Shown in pieces: positions 1 to 12,039 of a stretch of DNA of 64,000 nt. The notes beneath the pieces are model-generated. The model worked only from the letters and a program-made list of their open reading frames with translations. It searched no databases and had not been told where the DNA came from. The DNA comes from Emydura subglobosa (taxonomy: Eukaryota; Chordata; Testudines; Chelidae), in contig ML679941.1 of assembly GCA_007922225.1 (NCBI GenBank), positions 53,882,235 to 53,946,234 of the forward strand. The letters are read 5' to 3'. Made by a program: the position numbers and the translations under genes. How positions within the stretch are numbered: the stretch's first letter is position 1; each line of letters begins with the position of its first letter.

Positions 1-1269
1 TGAGCAATGAGGCGGAGATGGAATACCAGGAGGTGTATAGGGGACAGGCAACTGGTGGATCCAATGGTGCAGCAAGCCAGGACCTGTTTTTGACTCCTGG
101 GCAATCTAGCCAGTCCCTACAATCCAGCATGGATGAGCCTGCTACAGGGGAAGTAATCTCTGGTAAGCATGCAGTTTGCTTTGAAATTGCAGGGGTGGAA
201 TCCCCAAAGTAGCAGGACACATCTGTTGATTTATGCTTCTTTTACTTATGCTAGAAGAGATAATGAAATAACCCACAGAGGTAGTGTCACTGTCTGCTTC
301 TCATTCCTCTGTAGAGTTAGGCAGAGGGGGCCACACGGAACAGTTTGTTTATGTGCACCAGGATGTCCCATAAATCCTCAGTAGAGCTTTCGAGGAAACT
401 TTCCTGGAAGTTGTGTGCAATCCTTTGCTGTAGCTTTCTGGGGAGGGCTGCTTTATTTCTTCCACTGCTGTAGGACACTTTCCCAAGCCAGTCAGCAATT
501 ACTTCAGCAGGCACCATTGCAACACTCAAATTAGCAGCATATGGCCCCGGTCTGCAGCCAGACACCTGCAGGAGCTGTTCCCTTTCATTTCCTCTCCCTC
601 CATTACCCTCAGGAGTAAGATATCAGCTACAATCATCACTGCCTATGGACAATGGTGCCAGTGTTCAGGTCAGTTGCCCTATACACATATACGTATGCTC
701 GTGAGCTATTTCCCCTTTATTTTCCCAACTCCCTTCCCCACAGACCGTACTCGCCATGGCTGGGACTGCTGCCATGCTCTATGAATGCCAAGGACAAGTG
801 AGACTATGGTGCTTACAACTTGTGTGGATCAAGGGGACTGAGCTCATTATAGCATGTCTCCATTTATCTCATGAATACCCGCACAATAGTACCTCTGTGC
901 ATTGTATCTGTTGCAGTTGGAAATGTGGCCTTGAGGGTCCTTCCAGCCACACCAGCAGAGCAGCTCAGCCAGATAAGGAGGAGAAGGAAGAGGACAGAGG
1001 ATGACATGTTCCAAGAAATCCTGAAAGCCTCTGCTGATTTGAATACCAAGCACAGGGCTTGGAGCATCACCCTTGCAGACAGCATGGCTAGGGATAGAGC
1101 AGAGAGGAGAAAGGCACAGGAAAAGGAGAGGGACATGCAGCAGGAGATGCTAGTGCTTCACAAGCAGCAAACAGACATGCTTCAGACTCTTGTTGACCTT
1201 CAGGTTCAACAGTCCCATGCTTGCCTCCCTCTGCAACCCATAGTGAACTGCTTTCTGGGACCTCCCTAA
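1..1269 (+). pseudogene. Myb/SANT-like Harbinger partner protein, 3' part
   Basis: The partner proteins of PIF/Harbinger transposases carry an N-terminal Myb/SANT trihelix DNA-binding domain and an acidic, coiled-coil C-terminus, and help bring the transposase to the element ends. Only the region after the Myb domain is here. Positions 18-212 encode a Gln/Ser/acidic linker (EEVISGK-like end) that probably closes an exon. 871-1269 encodes the C-terminal part: a basic patch RRRRKRTEDD near residue 37, then a Lys/Glu/Gln-rich helix (EILKASADLN, RAERRKAQEKERDMQQEM, KQQTDMLQTLVDLQVQQ) ending in a short hydrophobic tail. The two parts lie in different frames about 660 bp apart, consistent with an intron or with decay. 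An AATAAA at 1476-1481 could be its polyadenylation signal. The start codon lies upstream of the window. The link to the facing transposase supports the assignment. Confidence 0.7.
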
Positions 1270-1475
1270 ATCCCCACACACACATTTCACGTGGCATCTG
1301 GGGCTGCTGTACTACCCCTTCCACTCTGCCTCAGAGGAGAGTACAGACAATCACAGCTCCATGTACACTGACCTGTGGAAGACATGCAAAACTGTCCTCT
1401 CCTCTTCAAAAGTTCTTTTCCCATTATTTACTAAGTTTTATTCAGTTATAAATGTGTCTGTTTGCATTGGTATGG

Positions 1476-1514
1476 AATAAAAGTCTATTTTTGGAAATTG
1501 AATGAATCTTTATT
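1476..1514. terminator. Opposed polyadenylation signals between convergent Harbinger genes
   Basis: AATAAA at 1476-1481 serves the plus-strand Myb-like gene and TTTATT at 1509-1514 (AATAAA on the minus strand) serves the transposase. The two signals lie about 30 bp apart in the centre of the element. The same compact arrangement occurs in element B (62081-62096), which supports function in the ancestral element. Confidence 0.6.
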
Positions 1515-1689
1515 AGTTCACAACATATGCCAGCTGGGGCTGACATCATTCACAGATAATAGTAATAGATTCATTTGCAAAGTTATATTACTATACACAC
1601 AGAACTCATTACAAGGTTCATATTGGGATCCAAATGCCAGGTGCCACAAACTACAGCAACACACATTACTGTGACTCACTATTGAAATG

Positions 1690-2730
1690 GTCTTTCAAAG
1701 ACTCACTGAGCCAAATAGCTCCATGTTCAGCTCTTCTTATAGCCTGGGTATCCGGCTGATCAAAATCAGCAGACAGCCATTCCACCTCTGCCATCCACCC
1801 TGGCAAAAACTTTTCCCCTTTGCTTCACAGATATTATGCAGGACCCAGCAGACAGCTATAATCATTGGGATATTTTTTCATTGAGGTCCAATCTCATGAG
1901 TAGTCAGTGCCAGCGATCTTCGAAACGACCAAAGGCACATTCAACTGTCATTCTGCATCTGCTCAGCCTGTAGTTGAAGCACTCCTTGGTGTTGTTGAGG
2001 TGGTCTGTGTATGGCTTCATGAGTCACAGGAGTAAGGGATAGACTAGGTCTTCTAGGATCACTATTAGCATTTCAACATGCCCAAATGGTAATCCTCTAG
2101 TCTAGAAGTCCCTGCTTGCAGCTTTCTGAACAGGCCTATGTTCTTAGAGAGGTGTGCATCATGAGCCTTCCTTGACCACCCCACTTTGATGTTGGTAAAG
2201 TGTCTCTGGTGATCCACCAGCACTTGCAATATCATAGAAAAGTAGCCCTTTCAGTGATGTACTCTGTGGCCAGGTGGTCTGGTGCCAATCTAGGGATATG
2301 CGTGCCATCTATTGCCCCACCACAGTTTGGGAATCCCCTGGCTGAAAAACCATCATTTCAGCTTAATGCAGAGTTCTCTGAGGAGTCCAGCAGATTCACA
2401 GTCCTTCATAGCAAGAGGCAATGAATGGCCCTGCACACTTGCATCACAGCAATCCCCATGGTGCATTTCCCAACTCCAAATTGATTCCTGAGTGATCAGT
2501 AGTAATTGGGTGTTGCAAGTTTCCACAGAGTGATCATCACTCGCTTCCTCACTGTCAGCGCAGATCTCATTTTAGTGTCACTGCACTGGAGAGCTCTGCA
2601 CACAGATCCAGGAATGTGGCCTCGTGCATCCAAAACTTCTGCACCCTGTATTTGTCATCCCATACCTACATGATAATGCAATCCCACCATTCAGGGCTCC
2701 TTTCTTGGGCCCAGAACTGGCACTCCACCA
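1690..2730 (-). pseudogene. HARBI1-like transposase remnant (DDE_Tnp_4)
   Basis: Remnant of the DDE nuclease that cuts and pastes the element. Read on the minus strand, it begins with a helical segment (MRSALTVRKRVMITLWKLAT, about 2510-2575, then NQFGVGK). The core with GFPNCGGAIDGTHIP lies at about 2291-2335; its Asp is the first catalytic acid. Later come a block resembling ECAFGRF (1908-1945) and the terminal IIAVCWVLHNICEAKGK (1812-1870). Several stops and frame changes interrupt it, so no ORF above 75 codons survives. Family members are about 350-400 residues, and the span matches that. A 38-bp segment at 2356-2393 stands where core sequence is expected and is also found at 4575-4612. 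The gene faces the Myb-like gene. Inactive. Confidence 0.8.
2356..2393 (-). repeat. 38-bp segment identical (inverted) to 4575-4612
   Basis: By eye, the reverse complement of this stretch is identical over 38 bases to 4575-4612. It lies inside the decayed Harbinger transposase and replaces expected core coding sequence just before the GGAIDGTH motif. Flanking bases differ on both sides, so the shared block is sharply bounded. Its origin is unknown. Confidence 0.75.
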
Positions 2731-3280
2731 TCCATGAATGCTGCCAACAACTTTATTTATTTCCATGTCCTACAGCAATCTAGCCAAAGATTGTCATGTT
2801 CCACACGGCTCGTATGGCGACTCTGCAAATGCCCTGTGCATGCAATGCTCATCACAAAAGTGCAGAGCTGTGCAGGATCCAGGCTTCTGACACACATAGC
2901 GGACAGTGAGAAGGAAAGTGTGGGTTTGCAGGGATTTTGAAAAGAGGTGTGAAATGTTATGAGTTGCAGATGTAATGGGATGGAGAACACTGCATTATGG
3001 GACAATTAAATCATGTTCCCAGTCACCCCTGCATGACTGGTTTGGTCCCATGAGGCATTGCAAAACCTTTCCAAACCTGCAGTAGATGTTGGCAAGTTAC
3101 ATAGTGGGATAGCTACCCAGAGTGCTCTGCTGTCTGCATTGATGCAAGCGCTCCTAGTGAAGACACGTACTTCTGACACAAAGAGTCTAGCGTGGACAGG
3201 CAAAAGTCATTTAATTACTGAAGCAGCTGTATGCTGATGTAACTTAGGTCAACATTATTTTGTAGTATAGACAAAGCCTT

Positions 3281-5410
3281 AACATCTAAATCAGTTAGAC
3301 ACTGTAATGCTGAGTGGAGCAACGCCCACATACCTTTAAAAATCTTGGCTTCAGATACTACAGGGATGGGTGGAATTATAAAGCTTTTAGCTTGATAGGT
3401 AGCTAGATAGGTAGCTACTGTATAATGAATCATTTGGTTTCTTTTCCTTAAGTAGGGCATGGTTTCTGAAGTGAAGTGTGGTTATTCACCACTCTGTATT
3501 AAAAAAAAAAAAAATCAAAACAAAACAATTATATTTGACCTAGTTTAATTAAACTGTGGGTTGTGGTTCAACATTTGAAAATTGGTTACTAAGAATTTAT
3601 ACTGCTTTTAAAAAACCACTATAAAATTATCTTTTTTTTTTTGTGGTTCGTTCTAGAACTAATAGTATAGGTTAGAAGTATTCAAACATGTACTGTATTT
3701 CCTTGAAGACAGCAAACTTGAAAATGCAGGTGGTTTATTAATGTATTAACCAATGCTCATATACATTTCCCTAAAAAGCACAGAACGAATGCCTCTCTTA
3801 AGTAAGCAGCCTTGGGGTATGTTTTGTTTGCTCGGTACATATTTTGTCATGAATACTGTGGCTCATGAAAGTAGTGGCTTAGGCCTTGATTCAGCAAAGC
3901 TGTGATGTTTTGGGCATCTCTGTACAGCTCGTGAATGCTATTGGGGAATCTCTGTGTCTCTGCATCTAACTGAAAACTCCATTTTGGGTGTAAGGCTGGT
4001 CTTTGCCTGCTAGGCTGTCTTTTGCCTTGAGCTAAAATCACCAGGAGGAGATGGGAGAAATTTGTGCATTTAGCACAGGGCCAGCAATAGAGGGTCATTA
4101 AACTTCAAGGGCTGTCCATTTAAATGGAGCAACCTTGGACAAAGAGATGACTGCTCAGGCAAACCAGTTTTTCAAGTCTGAACTTTAGGGGGGTGGTAAC
4201 AATTCTATTGTATTATAGCCTATATAGGTTTTTATACCGCTCTCATCATTGTAGCTTTTTAGCACCTTCCAGTAGTGCATTAAGCCTTGTGACTAAATAT
4301 CTGTCATGTGTTGTTTGTTCTCTCACCCTCTCCCCAGAGGGAGAAGTATATACAGTGCAGTGTCTTGTTTTGGTAGGGTTTTTATTATTTATTATTATTA
4401 TTAACTAAGCAACAGATCACCTGGTAGGGGATTGTGATCGCCACCTGAGAAAAGGGGCTGGAGGTTATAAAAGAAAGGCCTTTTGTTGGTGCTGTTGTTT
4501 GGTTTTTGAGAGAGAGACCATGTTCTGAATGAAAAACCATGTGCAGGATGGCAGAGGAGAGAAAGGATCCTGGACTGCTGGACTCCTCAGAGAACTCTGC
4601 ATTAAGCTGAAAGACCTATCCAGTGGTGAGAAAACTGTGTCAGGGAAATGCATACAAGTGTGTTTGTTATTTTGTCTAGATCTATGTCTCTCATCTGCCA
4701 ACTGAATAACCAGTAAACGTAATTAGAATCCTGTGCAAAGTCTGTCTGTGGATCTGTTGGCTTCACTATCATGTGCACCTGAAGAGGTGAGCTGTAAACC
4801 CAAAGTACCCACATGGCTAGAGTTTTAGGAAAGAGTGTGTTTAAGCTACTGGGAAGCTTGAAGGGTCAGCACAGATCCTGGGGTCTAGAGGAGCTGGGTC
4901 ATGGGGGCCCATTTCCCTGAAGAGATAACAGACAGTGAGCCTGTGCCCAGAAATGTGCCAGAGACACCACGTAAAAAGACGGAGCTGCAGCCTACTCAGT
5001 CCAAGAGAAGCTTAAAGCACATATGTTCAGTGGATTAGGACACAACACAACAGCCTGGGGAGTGTCTAGCAGAGGGAGTTTTACCAAGGGCTGTGTGTGT
5101 GACAAAAGCATTAAGCATGGACTTGATGTTAAGCACATGTTTAAGTGGACTTCCATTTGGCCATGCATTTAATATGTACTCATATCCCACTGAAGTCAAA
5201 TGCTTTGCAGAAACAGGACCTTAGGCAGTTGGTAATAGGATACAGAGCTATCAGTAGTTCAGATCTGACCCAGACTAGTGAGAGTTGGTACCAATTGAAG
5301 ACTCTGGTGGCTTATGAGAAATCACAGGACTGCCACCATCATGGCCACCTTTGATGGCAGTTTTAGTAGTGAAGTTCAAGACTGAGTGGGTATGGAAAAG
5401 CTCTTTGGGC
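3281..5410. other. No gene seen; non-coding sequence
   Basis: AT-rich, with many stops in all frames and no recognisable domain. It contains short A runs (3500-3512), a TA(T)-rich stretch at 4378-4403 and the 38-bp segment described separately. The part 4440-5100 is more GC-balanced and could be an old retroelement piece, but no end, motif or duplication was found to support that. Confidence 0.4.
4575..4612 (+). repeat. Second copy of the 38-bp shared segment
   Basis: Identical, in inverse orientation, to 2356-2393, and embedded in AT-moderate sequence that I cannot assign to a family (about 4440-4800). The neighbourhood has no transposase similarity, so the shared piece is not explained by both sites belonging to the same Harbinger element. 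Confidence 0.7.
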
Positions 5411-5490
5411 CAGACTCTCAGCTGATGTAAATCAGTGAAGTTCCACTGAAGCCAATGATGTTACACTGATTTACACCTGCTAAAGATCTG
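5411..5490. repeat. Short fold-back palindrome (MITE-like)
   Basis: Two arms of about 30 bp (5411-5440 and 5461-5490) are imperfect reverse complements, centred on a 20-bp spacer. The core of each arm reads TGTAAATCAGTG or its complement. It resembles other fold-back units in this window at 27.4, 33.8, 39.4 and 53.2 kb. No coding capacity. Confidence 0.55.
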
Positions 5491-8400
5491 CCGCTTTGTC
5501 GCTATGCTGACTAATGGTCAGATAAAGAAATGCTATAGTACGTTTATCTAACGCCATCTCCTTGTCTAGGTCACAATATCTTTGCTTTATAATGATTAAG
5601 AATCACCATATAGTTACAAAGCCAGCTCACATGACTCAAACAAGTGGTTCCATTACAGTCAGTAGGGCCAACTGTGTGAGTAAGACACGGAGGATGTGGC
5701 CTGTTACCTGATGTGGATATTGTTTACACACAGCATATTTATATTTCTGAGCACTGCTAGGTGAAATGTAGAGTGGACAGCTGCTGGTGCAGTTAAAAAA
5801 GTCAGAAAACCTTGGACTGCTCTCTTCTTGTCCTTAATGTTAGCTTTAAAAAAATGTAGCAGACACCCTGGGTGTGCAACTCCTGTTCATCAGCATTGGC
5901 TATGAAAAAGTGGCAAAATCAGCCCCCATCTATACACAGTTCTTAAATTTTGCTGTACGTTTTGACTTCTCTTTGGAATTTTTTTCTATTTAATGTTCTC
6001 AAAGCAAAACAAATTCTGATTGGTTGGTTGAATGAGTATGTCTTCAATTAGTAGGTCTAAGAAAAGCTACCCCAGATAGCTCAGAGCAGAAATATATATC
6101 AACAGAAATATATATTGTTTTTGATGTTATTTTTATCAAATCAAAGTTGCCAGACTAGCGTGGGCTTTTTTGCCACAAATTTTATCCTTTTAGTAACTAA
6201 CAAGTGGTTAGTCTGTCTCTTAGACCTTGTGTCCCTTAATTCACCTGTGTACAGGGTGAAGCACCAAACGGAAGAAGGAAGCACTATTCTATCAATGGGG
6301 TATGATGGCACACATTCCAGAACTTAAAAGGAAAATTCCATAGGCAATCAGCTTTTTTATTAAATTACTATTTTAATTTAGAGTAAAAGTGATGATAAAC
6401 TATAAAGCTAGTTTCTTTAGCCACATTTAAAAAAAAATTGAACGCAGTGACAACCATCAACTCCTCCAAAAACTCTTTCTTTAGACAAGGAATAATGGAC
6501 ACTTAACTATACATAGCAATTATACATATAACTCAATGGGTGAGTAAGACTTGGCCAAAAGACTGTATCAAGAGGTTCTAGTAATGTTGGGCTGGATCAC
6601 CCACTCTTGTTTTCAAGCCCATCGGAGGATGACTCTGAGAATCCCTTACAAAGTTTCTTCCTGATTGTTCCACTGGAGGGATGAGATTGTTATCCCAAAA
6701 GATAAACTTCAGAACTCATCTCCAAATCCCTGGGGTTCAGTGATAGAATCGGAATAGCAGTACAAAGATCAGGATCTGGCCCATCACATCAAAGGAAAAC
6801 AAAGACATAATTATTTCAAACACACCAGGCTCCAACTTTGAAAACCTAAGGGTAGTCTACACCCTGACCCTCACAGAAACAGATATTCATCACTTCTCTG
6901 AATCCACTGATCCTTCACTAAACTCTCCACTGTATTTTCATTCTCATATAAGAGCCTCTCCCAGGCTGCTTTTCTGGTACCTGTCCCTTTATGTTTGGGG
7001 GGGACAAGCAATTGCTGCCACATGGAAGCCATTTTGTTTCCTGAGGCTGCATCTTCCTTCCAGCCGGTAAGTATACTTAGCTTATTTTCCTTTTTTCTTA
7101 TTTCTAAGGAGATGATATATCATCACAGGTAAGAATCCCATGTCTTTGATCTGCCATATCGTATGCAACTTGAAACCCCCCTTCAAATGTGTGTGAAATG
7201 CCTTTCAGTGAATCTAAAATAAGCTACTGAAGTTTAGGAAAAAATTCATCTTTTAAGATAAGGTTCGAATGTAGTTTCAAGATATCAATCTCCTCAATGA
7301 GATAAGTCTGCAATTGTTTGGTTACACTCTGGTCTTAGGTTGAAAGCAATCTCACATATGTCTCACAGCTAGATTCTAATCGCTGAAACACGGTGCACTT
7401 CCCCGCATGCCTCTGAACAGCAGCAGCAGGAGTTTGGGGTGTGCATGCAGTTAGTCCTTCTTGCAAGATGTAGTAGAGCAATGTATGCCATTCATGTGAA
7501 ATTAGGGTTCAGCCCTCAGTGTCACTCAATATATCACTTTTAGTTATTCAGTTTTACAACAGCACACAAATCACTTTGTTTGATACCCCCTGCCTGCTCT
7601 TTTGTTATGATAGCAAACTTACAGCTCAGGGCTGCTCTCCCTTATGTTGGTTTGTATTTCTGTGCATGCTGTAATTTTTTTTAATGTTTGCTGGTTTCAT
7701 TTTGCTATGATACCACCTCAATACTTTCATATGGTTTAGAAACTCAGAATAGAAATGTGCTTGCTTATTCTTGGTAGCAGTATTTTGCAATCCTGCCAAG
7801 ATGTGTGAGGCTGTAACTGCAGGATCATCAAGCAAAACTACTAATATAGTATGCCTTGTCTACAAATGCGGGGTGAGGACCTACAGGCTTAGCCTTAGGG
7901 CTTCTGCTAGAATTTTTTGGGCTTCTCCATAATTCTAGTAGTAAATTAGCATATTTTGTTGGGGGGGGAGGTGGCGCCCAGTGAAGCTTGATTGGGAGAC
8001 TTCGAACCTAATTAGAATTATGAGATCTGCACCTTTCCTCTTTCCCAGAGGACTGCCCCAACCCTATTCCTTCTTATCTCTCCTTCTCCCTATGTCTTAA
8101 GACTGGCCCCTGCATTGTTCCCCTCCCTTTATTGCTTTGCTGACCTGTGTTGTAAAATCAATAGTGTCTGTGGTTCTCGCACTGCAGGCTCCATTGGTGC
8201 TCAAGGGAACAGGGTTGGGTTCCCCTGGCTTCTGCCTCCATAGCTTTTTTTCTCACCCTAGTAGAGTCATGCTAGTGCAGGGTAGAATGAGTGTTAGGTG
8301 CCAATGTCAAGCCAGAGGTAAATTTTGAAGGGCAGGAATTGTCTTGGTCAGGTGGCTAAAGGAAAAGAGGCAGGAACAAGATGTGGCTGAAGTAGTCTCT

Positions 8401-9502
8401 CTCTCCTAGGAGTGCTGCATCTTTTGTAATGGTGAGAGTCTATTAAACTTCATTTGCTGCTTTTCAGTCCAGTCCTCTGGCTACCTACATATAATGAATA
8501 GCCTGGATGAATTGTATTGAGTAATGCTTTGCCCACTCCAGAGGGCAAGAACATTAGACAGGGTTTGCTGCTGCTCATAACGGGAGGGGCAAATCTGCCC
8601 CTGTCAATGAGTTTCTGGAGCAGTAGTAGCTCTTGGAACAACTGCTGCTGTTGAGACGCTCTCTGGGTCTGCTGAAACTAACTGCTGATGGGGTCAATCT
8701 GAGCTGCCTGCTTGTTTCATGAGCTCTTCCACACTCTCTTCTGCAGAAGGTCTCGATCCATTTCTTCTACCGACTTGTAGCAGCATCAGGGCAGAATGAC
8801 AAAAGAAGGCATTCATGGGAGGCTTAGGCTTTCACACCCAATTAACTCCTTTTCTCATTTGAGACTTATTTATCAGGGATTCTGATTTAACTCATTTACC
8901 ATCCATTTGGCAAATGTCTTATGCTGTGCTCTGTCTGGGTAGCTTTTAAAGAGGAAAAGTGAAAAGTACAAACCACACAGGTTCCTATGAATTCCCTGTA
9001 CTCCCTTTCCTGACTTCGCCCCATCTCCTCTTACCTCTCCACTCTGGGAGTCCCAACCCCCTTTTTTTTTACAGTGACCCTAAACAGAAATAGCTGCGCT
9101 AATTAGTTCCCATCTGCTATTGTCTCACTTGGCTAGAAGAAAATTAATTCTTCAAACACCAAACCATTGTTTGGTTCAGCAAGACTTTAGGAATGCCAGA
9201 AGGACAGAGGGCAGCAAGTTTTCAGGGCCCTAGTAGGGGTATCAAAAGCCCTGTCTATATAGTCACAGGTCTCTATATTTTTGAAAACTATAATGGATTG
9301 AAAATGATATACTGATGATGCATAGTGCTTCATTTGTGTTTGAACATCTAGAGAGATGCAAATATGGGTCTCTGGAGCAAGCCTCTGGCACAAAGTTCCA
9401 ATGTGGTGCTGGGAAATCACATAAACGAGACTTTTCACAGATGGCCACTAACTGTGTGCTCTTTTAAATGTAGTTTTAGAGTTTTATATGTAATATTGTA
9501 CA
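5491..9502. other. No gene seen; AT-rich non-coding stretch
   Basis: No ORF above about 83 codons and no family motif. There are small G/T/A homopolymers (G8 near 7960, T9 near 9062) and scattered poly-purine segments. It may be intronic or intergenic; the sequence alone does not decide. No host exon with splice-site-like flanks was recognised. Confidence 0.4.
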
Positions 9503-9510
9503 TATAGTAG

Positions 9511-9644
9511 CAGGGGTGCTGGGACAATTTTTATAGTGTGGCTGCTGAAAGCCACTGAACCAGACTGTAAACCCTGTATATAATGGAAACAATTTCAAGC
9601 CAGTGGGTGCACAGCACCCCCCATCTCTAGTTCCAGCACCTATA
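9511..9644. mobile_element. hAT-type MITE, 134 bp, exact 8-bp target duplication
   Basis: Non-autonomous element whose ends are inverted: the left end reads CAGGGGTGCTGG and the right end, reversed, reads TATAGGTGCTGG (9 of 12 match, all in the inner part). It is flanked by a perfect 8-bp direct repeat TATAGTAG (9503-9510 and 9645-9652), the size expected of hAT transposition. It codes for nothing. The duplication is partly simple (TA-rich), so chance is not fully excluded. Confidence 0.65.
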
Positions 9645-9652
9645 TATAGTAG

Positions 9653-10799
9653 CATTTGATCCATAAAGCACATTTACAAACAACAATGCAGCAGTGCATT
9701 GTAAGTTGCAGACACCAGCCATAACAAAAACAGCATGAAAGCCACAAATTACTAATAAAAGATAGTGGGAGGCCCAAAATTATAGCTGTCACTATAATTA
9801 TCAATATCTGTGGTTTAACAAAGGTATGTGTTATCAGATGTACAGAGTAAAATTGATTTCATTTTCTGTTTGGTTGGAAAAATGCACTATGAATAAGTGA
9901 TGAGCATGACATAAACACAGACATTTGGATTATTTATTTAGATTTCTTCAAACTACCATACTACAAGACTGGAACAGATTAGATTATGAAAAAATAGATT
10001 CATTTTTGTAATTTGCTCTAATGTAAAATTAAATGTTAATCCTCCCCTCTCCTACATGTATTTCTATCCAATGAGATGCCTGTGCTATTTTGCAATATAA
10101 AGACACAAGAACTTATTTTCAAAAACCTGGCTGTCATGATTGGCATTCTACATCCAGTACAATGTATAGGCACTATTTGTTAAAATTGCTAATAACTAGA
10201 GCTGGTCAAAAATAATAAGTATGTTTTAAACAGGATTGCCAATTTTTCAGTGACAAATGGAAAAAAATCAATATATGCCATTTTATTTCCCCCTACACAT
10301 ACAGACTCCTTTTTATTTTCCTCTCTCCTCCTCATTTTCAGTATCAAAAGTAAAATAGAGGAGGACAGGTGTAGGAATACAGGCCCACATTAGGTTTGGG
10401 TGAACTACGGTTTTAAACTGAGTTGGGATATCAGGCACAAAGCATGTGAGCAAAAAGAATGAGATCATGAGAAAGAAGAGTTGTTGTGTTAAACTTGTAG
10501 CGACACTTTGAAATACCAGTCTTATCTTATTTAAAGTTTAGGCTGAAATAATAGAAATAAAACACAGTTGATCAGGTAATGGATACAGTAAATAATTGGC
10601 TATATAAGAAATTCCTTCATCTGGCCTTAGCTAAGGTCTGATAATTGGCAGTGACATCACTTGTTTGTTAAGGGGTATGAAAAAGTAAACTATTAGAGGG
10701 TTCATTGCTAATACCTGCCTGATCAAGCTGGAGAAGGGTAACCACCTTTGCAAAAGGCAAAAACAATATACATGCAGGAGCCCCATCCCTTTCCACCAC
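9653..10799. other. No gene seen; AT-rich
   Basis: Low-GC sequence without ORFs or motifs. 10196-10211 reads CTAGAGCTGGTCAAAA, the same terminal string seen reversed near 14170 and 24085, so it is probably one end of a MITE whose other end I could not place. Confidence 0.35.
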
Positions 10800-11104
10800 C
10801 CACTCCCTGCTCCTCCTCTTCCCCTGAGGCTCTGCCCCCTGGCCAGGCCAGAAGCTGGAGCTGGGATATGGTAAGCCCGGGACCCTCCACCTGTCCTGGG
10901 CAAGAGGTCAGGGGGACTGAGAGCAGCCACTGGTCCGTGTTCCTACCCCCAGGGGCACACCTCCCAGGGCAGATGGAGGGTCTGGGACTCTGGGGCTTGC
11001 CACAGTGTCCCGGGCTCCCTGAGTGGCTCTTACCACCACCTGGCTCCGGTTTCTGGCCTGGCCAGGAGGCAGGGCCTCGGGGGAAGAGGAGGAGCAGGGA
11101 TGGA
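10800..11104. repeat. GC-rich imperfect inverted repeat with about 60-bp arms
   Basis: The left arm, about 10800-10862, and right arm, about 11042-11104, are reverse complements with few mismatches and one indel (CTGCTCCTCCTCTTCCCC start, then CTGGCCAGGCCAGAA). The pairing can be extended inward through GTGGTAAG and CCCGGGAC blocks. The GC content is far above the flanks. The 205-codon plus frame and 140-codon minus frame over it are by-products of low stop density. It could be a fold-back element or a decayed hAT MITE; no flanking duplication was found. Confidence 0.6.
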
Positions 11105-12039
11105 CTAAGGCCCACCTCTCCCCTCCACCAGGAAGAGGCTGGCACCAGCCCTGAGCCTCAGGCAGGCATGGAGCGGTGCCACAGGGAATCTGGAAAAATG
11201 CTGTCCCAAAATCATTCAGCCCGGGACTGGGTTGTGAACTCTTCATTTCAGGACTGTTCCACCCAATCTGGGATGGGCGGTCACCCTAAATTGGAGCTGA
11301 TCAATATGGGTCTAAGCACTTCTGGGTTTAGCCCATTTGTAATTATCATGATCAAATTCATATAAATATTTTGTTATTGTTTGGATGTAGTAAATTGCTT
11401 ATTATTTAGGTTTTCTAGGTTTAGAACAATTATATAAATACCATTCGGCCTTTGGCATTAATACAGGAATTTATGGTTAGATTAGTGTTGTGGTAATACA
11501 CTGCATAAATAATAATAATTCCAACCAAGGGAGTGGGGGTAAAAGAAAAAAAATTAAGGGTATTTTTATTTATCAAAGTCCTGGAGAACTTCAAACATTT
11601 TCACTGAAAATGTTCAGTTTTGAAAAAAAGGCCTGGTCTACTGATAACAGTCCACAGTTTTCTAACTTTGAATTCCAACTTTGAATTTTGGGATACAGTA
11701 GGATTTCAAATGGGTTACTTGCAACCTCTGTTCACCCATAAGATAATGGGCTGTCAGAGAGAACAATACAGATTACTACAATAATACTGTAACACAGAGA
11801 CTCCTGTGGCAGTCACTGGAGTAAGCCCAGGTTAATAGCTGATGGGATGACCAATCAGGACAGTGCTGTCTATGATGGAGCTAAAGTTTCATCCTAGAGG
11901 ACTTTAAGAGGAGATCTAAGGTGCTATATCACTATGGTATTTGAGCTTCTTATAATCTGCAGTGAATTTACCCTCACAGCACAGCTGTGTGAGCAAGACT
12001 AGTACTATTATGGATTAGTTTGATGAACATGATACTGAT
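11105..12039. other. No gene seen
   Basis: The GC-rich tail of the inverted repeat runs to about 11270, then ordinary AT-rich sequence follows. No motif recognised. Confidence 0.35.

Larger units (their letters stand above)
1..3280. mobile_element. PIF/Harbinger DNA transposon A, left end outside window
   Basis: Class II transposon with two convergent genes: a Myb/SANT-like partner gene on the plus strand (to about 1269) and a HARBI1-like transposase remnant on the minus strand (about 1690-2730). The right terminus near 3262-3280 reads, on the minus strand, as AAGGCTTTGTCTATACTAC, the usual form of reptile Harbinger or MITE ends. Beyond the transposase, 2730-3260 is a non-coding subterminal stretch. 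The left TIR is not in the window, so full length and target duplication cannot be judged. The gene arrangement matches the complete copy at 60116-63435. Family assignment rests on the recognisable transposase motifs and is firm; the exact right boundary is good to a few bases. Confidence 0.85.

Noticed and set aside
10748..11365. 205-codon plus-strand frame
   Set aside because: Covers the GC-rich inverted repeat; Pro/Gly-rich sequence mirrors the repeat arms and frames are open on both strands.
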